The notes under the pieces: model-generated
What the model was told of the DNA's origin: nothing
Seen by the model: the letters and a program-made list of their open reading frames with translations, nothing else
The model's database searches: none
Program-made: the position numbers and the translations under genes
Shown: one piece after another, positions 1-8,401 of the stretch
How the letters are laid out: each line of letters begins with the position of its first letter
How positions within the stretch are numbered: the stretch's first letter is position 1
Source: Flavobacterium psychrophilum
Lineage (GTDB): Bacteria > Bacteroidota > Bacteroidia > Flavobacteriales > Flavobacteriaceae
Direction: 5' to 3'
DNA: 64,000 nucleotides
Assembly (NCBI GenBank): GCA_945890865.1
Contig: CAMDDB010000003.1
Coordinates: forward strand, 62,001 to 126,000

Positions 1-405
1 AACATCTTGAATAGTGCCGTTTTCATCAATAACAAAGGTAGTTCTGTGGATTCCGTCATATTCTTTGCCCATAAATTTTTTTGGTCCCCAAACCCCAAAA
101 GCTTGAATAACTGATTTTTCTTCATCGGCTAATAGAGGAAAAGGTAAATCATATTTTTCAACAAACTTTAATTGGGCTTTTTCACTATCGGCACTTACAC
201 CTAATAGGGCATAATTATTAGATTGAAAAGCAGCATAATTATCTCGTAAATCACAAGCTTCTGCCGTACAACCCGGTGTACTCGCTTTTGGATAAAAGAA
301 TACTACTAATTTTTTTCCTTTATAGTTTGCTAAAGAATGCATAGTCCCGTTTTGATCCACTCCAGAAAAATGGGGTGCCTTATTGCCTATTTTTAATGTT
401 GTCAT
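1..405 (-). CDS. bcp: Thioredoxin-dependent thiol peroxidase (Bcp family), 3' part cut off by the window
   Basis: The first 135 codons are present, starting at an ATG at 403-405; the C-terminus lies outside the window. The protein is an atypical 2-Cys/1-Cys peroxiredoxin of the Bcp/PrxQ type that reduces hydroperoxides using thioredoxin. The motif STPGCTAEACDLRD places the peroxidatic cysteine at residue 46 and the resolving cysteine five residues later at 51, the classical Bcp spacing. It has no signal peptide, so it is cytoplasmic. It is divergent from endonuclease III with only 64 bp between the starts. Full family length is about 150 residues, so only a short tail is missing. Confidence 0.93.
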   Translation of the reverse strand, partial: MTTLKIGNKAPHFSGVDQNGTMHSLANYKGKKLVVFFYPKASTPGCTAEACDLRDNYAAFQSNNYALLGVSADSEKAQLKFVEKYDLPFPLLADEEKSVIQAFGVWGPKKFMGKEYDGIHRTTFVIDENGTIQDV

Positions 406-433
406 TTTATTTTCAGTTTAAAAGTTTATAGTT

Positions 434-451
434 TAAATTTGTTCAAAGTTA
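434..451. promoter_or_regulatory. Back-to-back -7 elements of bcp and nth
   Basis: TAAATTTG at 434-441 reads toward nth and TAACTTTG at 444-451 reads on the minus strand toward bcp. Both fit the Bacteroidota -7 consensus TAnnTTTG and they are only 2 bp apart. I found no convincing -33 TTG for either, so this is a moderate call. Confidence 0.45.
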
Positions 452-469
452 AGCCGTAAAAGTATAAAA

Positions 470-1117
470 ATGACTAAGAGCGAAAAAGTAACATTTGTTA
501 TAAATACGTTAAATGAATTATATCCAACGATACCGATTCCTTTAGATCATAAAGATCCGTATACTTTATTGATTGCCGTGTTGCTTTCGGCACAATGTAC
601 TGATGTTCGCGTGAATCAAATTACACCACTCCTTTTTTCAAAAGCTGATAATCCCTATGATATGGTGAAAATGACGGTAGAAGAAATTAAAGAAATCATC
701 CGCCCGTGTGGTTTGTCACCCATGAAATCGAAAGGAATTCATGGGTTATCTGAAATCTTAATTGACAAATACAATGGAGAAGTACCTCAAAGTTTTGAAG
801 CACTAGAAGCCCTACCGGCAGTAGGACACAAAACCGCGAGTGTTGTTATGAGTCAGGCCTTTGGTGTGCCAGCATTCCCAGTGGATACTCACATACATAG
901 ATTGATGTATCGTTGGGGCTTTAGTAACGGTAAAAATGTACAACAAACCGAAAAAGATGCCAAACGACTTTTTCCTCAGAAATTTTGGAACGATTTACAT
1001 TTGCAAATCATTTGGTATGGAAGAGAATACTCACCTGCAAGAGGATGGAATATTGAACAAGATGTAATCACAAAAACAATTGGCCGAAAGAGTGTTTTGC
1101 AATTAGTATCAAAATAA
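470..1117 (+). CDS. nth: Endonuclease III (DNA glycosylase/AP lyase) without the iron-sulfur cluster cysteines
   Basis: Base-excision repair glycosylase of 215 residues that removes oxidised pyrimidines and cleaves the abasic site. The helix-hairpin-helix LPAVGHKTASVV carries the lyase lysine K121, and VDTHIHR carries the catalytic aspartate D139. In E. coli Nth the C-terminus holds a Cys-X6-Cys-X2-Cys-X5-Cys cluster loop; here the matching segment after HLQIIWYGREYSPARGW has no cysteine at all. The protein still has normal length, so it is not truncated. It ends in a shared terminator with the gene on the opposite strand. Confidence 0.95.
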   Translation: MTKSEKVTFVINTLNELYPTIPIPLDHKDPYTLLIAVLLSAQCTDVRVNQITPLLFSKADNPYDMVKMTVEEIKEIIRPCGLSPMKSKGIHGLSEILIDKYNGEVPQSFEALEALPAVGHKTASVVMSQAFGVPAFPVDTHIHRLMYRWGFSNGKNVQQTEKDAKRLFPQKFWNDLHLQIIWYGREYSPARGWNIEQDVITKTIGRKSVLQLVSK

Positions 1118-1130
1118 ATGAAGTGTATTA

Positions 1131-1168
1131 AAAAAAAAGCCTCAATTGTTATTGAGGCTTTTTTTTTA
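1131..1168. terminator. Bidirectional rho-independent terminator between nth and the small minus-strand gene
   Basis: The arms GCCTCAAT and ATTGAGGC (1139-1158) form an 8-bp stem around a TGTT loop. T-runs follow on both strands (T at 1159-1167; A at 1131-1138 read as T on the minus strand). It serves two convergent genes; the stop codon of the minus-strand gene lies inside the T-tract. Confidence 0.85.
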
Positions 1169-1309
1169 ATTTGCTATTATTTCAAAATTTGTATTTCCAA
1201 AGGAATATACTCGCAATGCTTTGGAATAATTAATAAGGAACGTAATGGTTTCTTTTTTTGGTTTCAAATTTTGAACAGCAACATTTTTTTTTGCGTAAAG
1301 TTTTGCCAT
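1166..1309 (-). CDS. Small basic protein of 47 residues downstream of the sigma factor
   Basis: An uninterrupted frame of 47 codons starts at an ATG at 1307-1309 and stops at 1166, directly at a terminator. The product begins MAKLYAKKNVAVQNLKPKKE and continues with a segment containing FLINYSKALRV. It has no signal peptide or membrane segment and is lysine-rich at the N-terminus. It lies 52 bp after the stop of the ECF sigma factor on the same strand, so it is likely co-transcribed. I know of similar very short proteins in flavobacteria built on a KPKKETI...LLNYSKAL pattern, but no function is established. Antisense frames here are low-complexity. Confidence 0.7.
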   Translation of the reverse strand: MAKLYAKKNVAVQNLKPKKETITFLINYSKALRVYSFGNTNFEIIAN

Positions 1310-1361
1310 TGATTAGTTTTTATAAATATACAATGAAAACGACAAAAAATTACTTTTAGTA

Positions 1362-1946
1362 TTAATTGGTCAAAATAATTTGATTTTTTTCAATAAGTTT
1401 TCTCAAGTTTAATACAGCATAACGCATTCTACCTAAAGCCGTGTTGATGCTAACTCCTGTCAATTCTGCAATTTCCTTGAAACTCAAATCTTGATACATT
1501 CTCATGATCAGCACTTCTTTTTGATCATTTGGCAATTCATCGAGCAAACGAGCTAAATCTACTTCAACTTGTTCTGTAATCATTTTACTTTCAATTGAAG
1601 GTGCATTATCGCTCATATAATTGAATATGGAGAACTCTTCAGTTTCACGATAAAAAGGCATTTTATTTGATTTACGATAATAATCCACAATCAAATTATG
1701 CGCAATGCGCATCACCCAGGGTAAAAATTTTCCTTCTTCGTTATACGCGTTAGATTTCAACGTCTTGATGACTTTAATAAAAGTATCTTGAAAAATATCA
1801 TCTGATAAGTCTCTATCATTTACTTTTGAATAAATAAAACCGTAGATTTTTGATTGATGTCTTTCTATTAATGAAGATATAGCAGATTCATCTCCGCTAA
1901 TATAATTCTTCACTAAAACTGCATCAGGAAATACAAGATTAGCCAT
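1362..1946 (-). CDS. ECF-type RNA polymerase sigma factor (sigma-70 family)
   Basis: A 194-residue sigma factor with region 2 at about residues 24-93 (DDIFQDTFIKVIKTL, core and -10 binding) and region 4 at about 138-186 (LPNDQKEVLIMRMYQDLSFK and the helix-turn-helix that follows, ending in GRMRYAVLNLRKL). It lacks region 3, as expected for group 4. No anti-sigma gene is adjacent: the neighbours are a 47-residue protein downstream and the glucan operon's last gene upstream, ending at 2107. There is therefore no sign that it is a SusCD-linked trans-envelope sigma factor. The regulon cannot be told from the sequence. Confidence 0.92.
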   Translation of the reverse strand: MANLVFPDAVLVKNYISGDESAISSLIERHQSKIYGFIYSKVNDRDLSDDIFQDTFIKVIKTLKSNAYNEEGKFLPWVMRIAHNLIVDYYRKSNKMPFYRETEEFSIFNYMSDNAPSIESKMITEQVEVDLARLLDELPNDQKEVLIMRMYQDLSFKEIAELTGVSINTALGRMRYAVLNLRKLIEKNQIILTN

Positions 1947-2106
1947 AACATTACTTTTTAAGTTACTAAATTTGGGACAGTATAAAAAAGTAATAGTATT
2001 AAATAGGCTTCTCTTTAAGATTAATTAGGACAAATTTAACATAAAAAAGAAATAAAATCCAAATTTAATTTAAAAATTTAACGTTTAAGATGCAATAATA
2101 AAACAA

Positions 2107-3810
2107 TTATTGTTCAATTATTAATTTTTCCTTATAAACTTGCTGATCAGTTTGAATAAGAACAACATAAACACCATTAGGTAATTTAGAAATATCCAAG
2201 TTACTTTTGGGATGAGGTAACTCAAGCATTATTTGGCCTAAAAGCGAAAATATTTTCACATTTTTAATGTCAATATTTTCATCAAAAGTTAGAACATCTC
2301 GCGCTGGGTTTCTTAAAATCACATTTTTATCATTAGAAAAATCATCTAAATTGAGATTACAATTGTTTCCTACAACATACTGATAATATTGCGTTACAGA
2401 CATACCGCCAGCATATGCAAATTTAACAGCATAGTTGATTGAAGCGCCGGGAGTTTGTCCAGTTAGTGTGTGGGTAAAAACTCGACCGGATACATTTGTC
2501 ATTTGAGTTTCTGCAAAAGGAGACTGACGCCACAAGTAAGCTATTAGACCCACTTTATCAGTATCTAATAACTCGTAGGTCACTTTAACACTATTTGTAC
2601 CTAAGGTTTCATAGGCATAATTATATCCCGAAGTAAATGAGCCTTGTTGTGCTAAAGAGCTAGTACCTGCGCAGCCCACAACTCCTGTTGTACTTGCATT
2701 TAAAATAATAGAATTATTAGCGGCGTTATTACCAGACAAATCACTGGCGTTAACTGAAAACGAATAACTTGTATTTGGGCTCAAACCTGATATTATCACC
2801 GATTTTTGTACTCCAGACGTACCAGCAGCAGAAGTAGAAGTAGTTCCATAAGTTACTCCATACACTAATGACCCCGAATTATCAACACCATTTAACAAAA
2901 GTTCTATTGAAGAACTGGTAATTGCCCCTATTGTAGCAGTAAAATTGGTGGGTATTTGTGTATCTGCTTGGATATTTTGATATACACGTACATAATCAAT
3001 TACCATAGAATCTTGACTAAAATTTGAATTTATAGTACCTGCCACACCTCCCATTGCTATGTTGAGTAATATATATTGATCTAAATTAAAGGGCCAGTTA
3101 CTTGGTGTTTTTACAGCAGGATTATAGGTGTAATAAGCAACGCCGTCTAATAAAAAAGTAATTTGAAAAGGTGACCAATTCATTGAATAAACATGGAAAT
3201 CAGTTCCTAAATTATTGGCAATAGTCCCTCCAATATTAACTGTACTTCCAGACGATGATGGCGTATGCAATGCACTTTGTACATAATTAATAGGTTGAGA
3301 AGGCGTTATTCCGTGTTCCATAATATCAATCTCACCACAAGCAGGCCAATTAGTAGTACCAAAAGCTGAATCAAAATAACCTCCATCTTCATTGATATTT
3401 TTGCCTAACATCCAAATAGCTGGCCAAGTCCCTTGTTGAATGGGCAACTTTGCTCTAACATCTATTCTTCCGTATCTGAAGGCAAACTTTGAATTCAAAC
3501 GTGCAGAAGTAAATTGTTTTGTAAAACCTTGTGAAGTATACGGTTGCCGAATGGCTACAATATTTAATGCCCCATTATTAACGGATGAATTGGCTAATTC
3601 ATTTGTGTAATGCTGTACTTCGCCATTGAACCAACTTCCTCCTGCTGGAATTTGTGTTTGATGATGCCATTTTAAAGAATTTACAGCACCATTAACATTA
3701 AATTCATCTGACCAAACTAAATCAGAATACACCACATCTACTTGGCTGTAGGAATAAGTTAACCCTAACCAAAAAATTGCGAGTAGTTGTTTTATACTTA
3801 ATTTAGACAT
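2107..3810 (-). CDS. Secreted GH16 beta-glucanase with FN3 domain and T9SS sorting domain
   Basis: A 567-residue enzyme likely to cleave beta-1,3-glucan (laminarin). The order is signal peptide (about 1-22), GH16 catalytic domain (about 28-280), fibronectin type III (about 286-376), an uncharacterised beta-rich module (about 377-480), and a type A T9SS C-terminal sorting domain (about 488-567, with LPNGVYVVLIQT near the end). The GH16 active site reads EIDIME, giving E160 (nucleophile), D162 and E165 (acid/base). The T9SS tail predicts export to the cell surface or medium. It is the last gene of the five-gene operon, 8 bp after the GH3 gene. Substrate specificity is inferred from family and neighbours. 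Confidence 0.93.
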   Translation of the reverse strand: MSKLSIKQLLAIFWLGLTYSYSQVDVVYSDLVWSDEFNVNGAVNSLKWHHQTQIPAGGSWFNGEVQHYTNELANSSVNNGALNIVAIRQPYTSQGFTKQFTSARLNSKFAFRYGRIDVRAKLPIQQGTWPAIWMLGKNINEDGGYFDSAFGTTNWPACGEIDIMEHGITPSQPINYVQSALHTPSSSGSTVNIGGTIANNLGTDFHVYSMNWSPFQITFLLDGVAYYTYNPAVKTPSNWPFNLDQYILLNIAMGGVAGTINSNFSQDSMVIDYVRVYQNIQADTQIPTNFTATIGAITSSSIELLLNGVDNSGSLVYGVTYGTTSTSAAGTSGVQKSVIISGLSPNTSYSFSVNASDLSGNNAANNSIILNASTTGVVGCAGTSSLAQQGSFTSGYNYAYETLGTNSVKVTYELLDTDKVGLIAYLWRQSPFAETQMTNVSGRVFTHTLTGQTPGASINYAVKFAYAGGMSVTQYYQYVVGNNCNLNLDDFSNDKNVILRNPARDVLTFDENIDIKNVKIFSLLGQIMLELPHPKSNLDISKLPNGVYVVLIQTDQQVYKEKLIIEQ

Positions 3811-3818
3811 TATATGTT

Positions 3819-6101
3819 TTATTTTAATTCAATTTCTGTTTCTAACAATTGCTCTGAACTACCGCCAACAAATACTTTAAAAATACCGGGTTCTGCCTCC
3901 CAAATTTTGTTTGCTGTGAAATAGGCTAACATATTTTGGTCGATAGAAAAGGATACCACTTTCGTTTCAAATGGTTTTAAGGTCACCATTTCAAATCCTT
4001 TTAACTCTTTAACCGGTCGAGTAAAACTTCCTACCATATCTCGAATGTACAATTGAACAACTTCTTTGCCTTCTACAGCGCTATTATTCTTAAGTTCCAC
4101 TTGAACTTGAATGGTTTCACCTTTTGAAAAAGTTGAACTTGAAACTTTCAATTGAGAATATTCAAATTTGGAGTAACTTAAACCGTGACCAAATGCGAAC
4201 AAAGGTGAATTTTTCTCATCAATATAATGCGACCAAAAGACAATTTCAGGTTCATTGGCAGCAGGTCGTCCTGTATTTTTATGATTGTAATAAATAGGTA
4301 ACTGTCCTACATGTCTCGGAAAAGTCATAGGCAACTTTCCACTCGGATTATAATCACCATAGAGCACTTGAGCGATTGCATTTCCGCTTTGAGTTCCTAA
4401 ATGCCATGTTTCAACAATTGCAGGGATATGTTGAGCAGCCCATGGAATGGCTAATGGTCTTCCATTTGTAAGAACCAAAACAATATTAGGATTGGCTTTG
4501 TAAACTGCTTCTAAAAGTTCTTGTTGTACACCAGGCAACCCAATATCGGCTCTACTTCTACCTTCTCCTGATTGCAATCCGTGCTCTCCTAACACCATGA
4601 CCACGACATCTGCTTTTTTTGCAGTTGCAATTGCTTCAGCAAAACCTGATGTATCGGTTGTATTAATTTTTGTTTCCCACATAAATTGTGTTCTCCCAAT
4701 GGCAACATCGGCACCTTTTGTATAGATCAATTCGTTGTTAGGATAATTTTTCATTCCTTCCAAAACAGATATTGCAGTATTGTCGTCGGCAGCTATTCGC
4801 CAACTTCCAAGTGGACTTGTTTTATCGTTAGCTAAAGCTCCAATTAAGGCTATTTTTTGCCCAGATTGCTTAATCGGTAGCAATTGATTTTCATTTTTAA
4901 GCAAAATAATTGACTTTTTAGCAATATCTAAAACACCTTCATGAAATTCATTTTTTCCAACGGTTGCTTTTTCAACGGATTCATCACAATATTTATAAGG
5001 ATTATCAAATAATCCTAATTCAAATTTTACTCGCAATACGCGACGCACTGCATCATTAATAATTGCAATATTAACAGTACCTGCTTCTATCAATGTTTTT
5101 AAATGGTCAACATAAGCATAGGATTCCATATCAATATCTGAACCTGCTTTAATTGCAATTTCGGCAGCATGTTTACTGTCTTGTGCATAACCGTGAGGAA
5201 TCATTTCATTAATTGATCCCCAGTCGGAAACTACAAAACCTTGAAAATTCCAGGATTTTTTTAAGAGATCACGTTGGAGATAAGTATTACCTGTAGCAGG
5301 AATTCCATTTAGATCATTAAAGGAATTCATAAATGTTTTTACACCCGCTTCGCTCGCTGCTTTAAATGGAGGTAATATAGCATTATGCAACACATCTTCA
5401 CTTACTACAACCGTATTATAATCACGACCCGCCTCGGCTAATCCATAACCTGCAAAGTGTTTGGCACAGGCAATAATGTTTTTATTGGAAAGGTTTCCTT
5501 GAAAACCTTGAATTCTTGCTTTTGCAATTAATGATCCTAGGTAAGGATCTTCACCAGCGCCTTCCATTACCCTACCCCAACGGGCGTCTCTGGAAATATC
5601 AACCATGGGAGCAAAAGTCCAATTGATCCCTACAGCTGCAGCTTCTTCAGCAGCAATTGCAGCAGATTTTTGTATGGCTTGGAGGTCCCAACTTGCAGCT
5701 TCTGCTAAAGGTATAGGACTTATAGTTTTATATCCATGAATGACATCAAATCCAAAAAGTAAAGGGATTCCTAGTCGGGTTTGCTCAACGGCAATTTTTT
5801 GCAAGGCTTTTACATCAGCGACACCTTTTACATTGAGCATAGAGCCAACAAGACCATTTTTTAAATCAGCATACTTTTTAGCGGCGTGTCCTTCTTTAGG
5901 TACTGGACCGGTAACATCCCAAAAACCATTATATTGATTGAGTTGTCCTACTTTCTCCTCTACAGTCATTAGACTCAAAATTGAATCTACACGCTTTTCG
6001 ATTGGGCTTGTAGCTTCTGTAAGACCCCGTTTTGGTGTCGCACAAGACAATACAAGTAAAAGAAGAACTGAAAATGAATATTTAATATTTTTATGTATCA
6101 T
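3819..6101 (-). CDS. bglX: GH3 beta-glucosidase, lipoprotein (BglX type)
   Basis: A 760-residue GH3 enzyme that should release glucose from the non-reducing end of beta-glucan oligosaccharides. The N-terminus ends in LVLSC with the lipid-anchor cysteine at residue 20. The (alpha/beta)8 domain carries KHFAGYG (K214-H215) and the nucleophile D293 in GFVVSDWGS. The alpha/beta sandwich and a C-terminal fibronectin III-like domain (about 650-755) follow, the usual BglX order and length. It lies 8 bp before the secreted GH16 and 51 bp after the GH16 lipoprotein in one operon, so it probably finishes degradation of their products in the periplasm. Confidence 0.94.
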   Translation of the reverse strand: MIHKNIKYSFSVLLLLVLSCATPKRGLTEATSPIEKRVDSILSLMTVEEKVGQLNQYNGFWDVTGPVPKEGHAAKKYADLKNGLVGSMLNVKGVADVKALQKIAVEQTRLGIPLLFGFDVIHGYKTISPIPLAEAASWDLQAIQKSAAIAAEEAAAVGINWTFAPMVDISRDARWGRVMEGAGEDPYLGSLIAKARIQGFQGNLSNKNIIACAKHFAGYGLAEAGRDYNTVVVSEDVLHNAILPPFKAASEAGVKTFMNSFNDLNGIPATGNTYLQRDLLKKSWNFQGFVVSDWGSINEMIPHGYAQDSKHAAEIAIKAGSDIDMESYAYVDHLKTLIEAGTVNIAIINDAVRRVLRVKFELGLFDNPYKYCDESVEKATVGKNEFHEGVLDIAKKSIILLKNENQLLPIKQSGQKIALIGALANDKTSPLGSWRIAADDNTAISVLEGMKNYPNNELIYTKGADVAIGRTQFMWETKINTTDTSGFAEAIATAKKADVVVMVLGEHGLQSGEGRSRADIGLPGVQQELLEAVYKANPNIVLVLTNGRPLAIPWAAQHIPAIVETWHLGTQSGNAIAQVLYGDYNPSGKLPMTFPRHVGQLPIYYNHKNTGRPAANEPEIVFWSHYIDEKNSPLFAFGHGLSYSKFEYSQLKVSSSTFSKGETIQVQVELKNNSAVEGKEVVQLYIRDMVGSFTRPVKELKGFEMVTLKPFETKVVSFSIDQNMLAYFTANKIWEAEPGIFKVFVGGSSEQLLETEIELK

Positions 6102-6152
6102 TCCGAAATTTGCAATATGGATAAGCTATTATTAATAGAAATCGTTTTAAGA

Positions 6153-6965
6153 TTACTCGTATATTCTGATATAATCTACTAACATGGTTTGAGGAAATGG
6201 TGTTTCACTATTTGGTGAACCTGGTAGGTTTCCTCCTACAGCAACATTTAAAATGATATAAAATGACTCATTAAATACCCATTCCCCTGGAACATTATCA
6301 GGAGTAATTTGATTATATAATTTATCATCTACATAAAAATTTATATAATTTTCATCCCATTCAATTCCAAAAACGTGAAAATCGGTATCAAATCTACTAT
6401 TAGGTAAAGTATAGGTTTTGCCTATTGAAGCCCCACCATAATAACCTGGACCATGAACCGTTCCAAAAAATTCTGTAGGTTTACTTCCTACATATTCCAT
6501 AATATCAATTTCTCCACATTGTGGCCAAATAACCGTGTCAGAATTAGCGCCCAACATCCAAAATGCTGGCCATAAACCTTTACCTCTGGGTAGCTTTATA
6601 CGCGCCTCAATGCGGCCATATTTTTTTTCAAATTTACCCTTTGTTAAAATACGAGCAGAAGTATACGATTTACCCATATATTGTTCATTTCTTGCTGTGA
6701 TATGTAGCATTCCATTTTCAACTTTAATATTGGATGGACGACTGGTATAATATTGTAGCTCATTATTTCCCCAACCATTAGAACCTGTGCCAATGTTGTA
6801 ACTCCATAAATTTGTATCTAGAGCACCATCCACATTAAATTCATCACTCATTACTAATTGTGTCTTTGTGACTACTGTTTGTTTTTCGTCTGTTGAACAA
6901 CCACTAACAAAGAAAGCCATGATTACTAAACAGATGAAACTATTTTTACTTATTAATACGTTCAT
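6153..6965 (-). CDS. GH16 beta-glucanase (laminarinase), lipoprotein
   Basis: A compact 270-residue GH16 enzyme, essentially only the catalytic domain. A lipobox ending in VSGC (C23) predicts an outer-membrane or periplasmic lipoprotein. The active site GEIDIMEYVG gives E152, D154 and E157; DEFNVDG, WPAFWMLGA and a final VDYIRIYE are further family hallmarks. It is a second GH16 next to the larger T9SS-exported enzyme, so the operon can attack glucan at two locations. It lies 11 bp downstream of the glycan-binding lipoprotein gene. The beta-1,3-glucanase call is from the family subgroup, not proven. Confidence 0.93.
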   Translation of the reverse strand: MNVLISKNSFICLVIMAFFVSGCSTDEKQTVVTKTQLVMSDEFNVDGALDTNLWSYNIGTGSNGWGNNELQYYTSRPSNIKVENGMLHITARNEQYMGKSYTSARILTKGKFEKKYGRIEARIKLPRGKGLWPAFWMLGANSDTVIWPQCGEIDIMEYVGSKPTEFFGTVHGPGYYGGASIGKTYTLPNSRFDTDFHVFGIEWDENYINFYVDDKLYNQITPDNVPGEWVFNESFYIILNVAVGGNLPGSPNSETPFPQTMLVDYIRIYE

Positions 6966-6976
6966 TTTACTTTATT

Positions 6977-8386
6977 TTAATTATGAAAATATATATTATC
7001 TACATATAATGTCGAGTTATCGCCACCTAAGAATATTATTTGAGCTAATTGAGATCTACTATTAAGACCCGTCTGTTGCGATAATGGAATTTCAAATGAC
7101 ATCCAACTTTGTGAAATTAAATTATTTGATGCTACATAGGGCAGACTTTGTGAATCATCAACTCCATATACTCCATTGGGTCCAAAATCAGTTAATCTTA
7201 TTTCTAATCGTCTTCCTGGCGAAATTGGACCAGGTATATAAACATCAAAATGAAGATGCGTCATAGAAGTTGCATTTACTGTTGGATTGCTAAATTCTAT
7301 TCCCACAAAATTGAAATTTGTATAATTCAAAACATTATCACCGGCAACTGAAAAATCATTAGATTGTGTAGTTTGCCACGGAGCCCAATAACCGTTATAA
7401 TAAGTTACAGGAATATTGGAGTAAGCATCTGAAAAAATTGAAATTACATTGGCAGGGTTAAGCGTTGGCCTTGGCGCATTTGTAAAAGTACCCGCACAAT
7501 TGATGGTTAAACTACCAGTTGCAGGCTGATTGTTGAATGTTGCAGTTATAACAGCTGTACCCGCTGCTAATGGGGTAACCACTCCTGCATCATTAACTGA
7601 TGCCACTGTTGGATTGGAAGAAGTAAAATTCAAAAATGCCGGACTAATAGCTACCGATTGATTACTACCATTTGGCATATTAAAAGTAGTAGTAACACCC
7701 GTAATTGGGGTTTGAACGCCTACAAAAGTAGTTCTTGCTACATTTGAACCATTCATAATAGAAGCCTGTAATGGAAGTATCGTTCCTAATTTTTCAAATT
7801 TTAATTCATCGATCCATATCGAATATCCTCTTCCATTCGTTCCTTGCGTACCTGCAGCATATCGAAACATTCCTCTTTCTTTTACTAATTTTGAAGCATC
7901 GGGAATAGGAATTATAAATTTGGTCCATGCAGTACCTACACTTACATCTTTAATCGTAGTAATGTATTTATTCGGGTAAAAATCTTCCCCAAAACCAAAT
8001 TCGCCGATGGTTACTCCTTGAGAAGCTTTAGCATAAAAGGTTAACGCATCAAACTCTGTCAAATTACGACCTGCACCATCCACTCTAAAAATTGCCCCAG
8101 CATAATTTCCCTCTGGATCATCATCATTAGGGATATCAAAACGCATGGAAGCAGAACCTTTAAAGCTGACTTGAGAATCTACAGACCAAGCTGATGGTTT
8201 TGAGCCACCATAAGGGAAGTAAAAATCGGAACCCATCGCTACTGGAGCGTCAATGAAAATTTCAGCTATTTTTGGAAAAGTAGCATCTTTTGCATCGTCA
8301 GAAATTTCTCTTTCGCAATTAACATTAGATAGAAAAACCAATACTAATAGCAAACTAATTTTTAATTTATTACTTATATTTTTCAT
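6977..8386 (-). CDS. Surface glycan-binding lipoprotein with two lectin-like domains and an Ig-like (BIG2) linker
   Basis: A 469-residue lipoprotein (FLSNVNC, lipid cysteine C24) with no catalytic motif. Three parts are visible: a CBM11/CIA30-like beta-sandwich (about 36-205, ending in WIDELKFEKLG), a bacterial Ig-like BIG2 domain (about 210-295, with ASVNDAGVVTPLAAGTAVIT), and a C-terminal domain (about 300-469) that opens NAPRPTLNPANVISIFSDAY and closes YVDNIYFHN. The last domain is the same type as the repeats in the secreted protein at 14658-17627. Its position between the barrel fusion and the GH16 lipoprotein suggests it captures glucan at the surface, filling the role of a SusD/SGBP. 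Binding itself is inferred. Confidence 0.8.
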   Translation of the reverse strand: MKNISNKLKISLLLVLVFLSNVNCEREISDDAKDATFPKIAEIFIDAPVAMGSDFYFPYGGSKPSAWSVDSQVSFKGSASMRFDIPNDDDPEGNYAGAIFRVDGAGRNLTEFDALTFYAKASQGVTIGEFGFGEDFYPNKYITTIKDVSVGTAWTKFIIPIPDASKLVKERGMFRYAAGTQGTNGRGYSIWIDELKFEKLGTILPLQASIMNGSNVARTTFVGVQTPITGVTTTFNMPNGSNQSVAISPAFLNFTSSNPTVASVNDAGVVTPLAAGTAVITATFNNQPATGSLTINCAGTFTNAPRPTLNPANVISIFSDAYSNIPVTYYNGYWAPWQTTQSNDFSVAGDNVLNYTNFNFVGIEFSNPTVNATSMTHLHFDVYIPGPISPGRRLEIRLTDFGPNGVYGVDDSQSLPYVASNNLISQSWMSFEIPLSQQTGLNSRSQLAQIIFLGGDNSTLYVDNIYFHN

Positions 8387-8401
8387 TTTATATACTTTTA
8401 A

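Noticed and set aside
1118..1312. Plus-strand frame of 64 codons after nth
   Set aside because: It is made of the terminator stem and T-tract and has low-complexity product; the minus strand has the more credible gene.
1362..1946. Sigma factor as part of a SusCD trans-envelope signalling system
   Set aside because: No FecR-type anti-sigma or SusC gene is adjacent, and the glucan operon has its own regulator.
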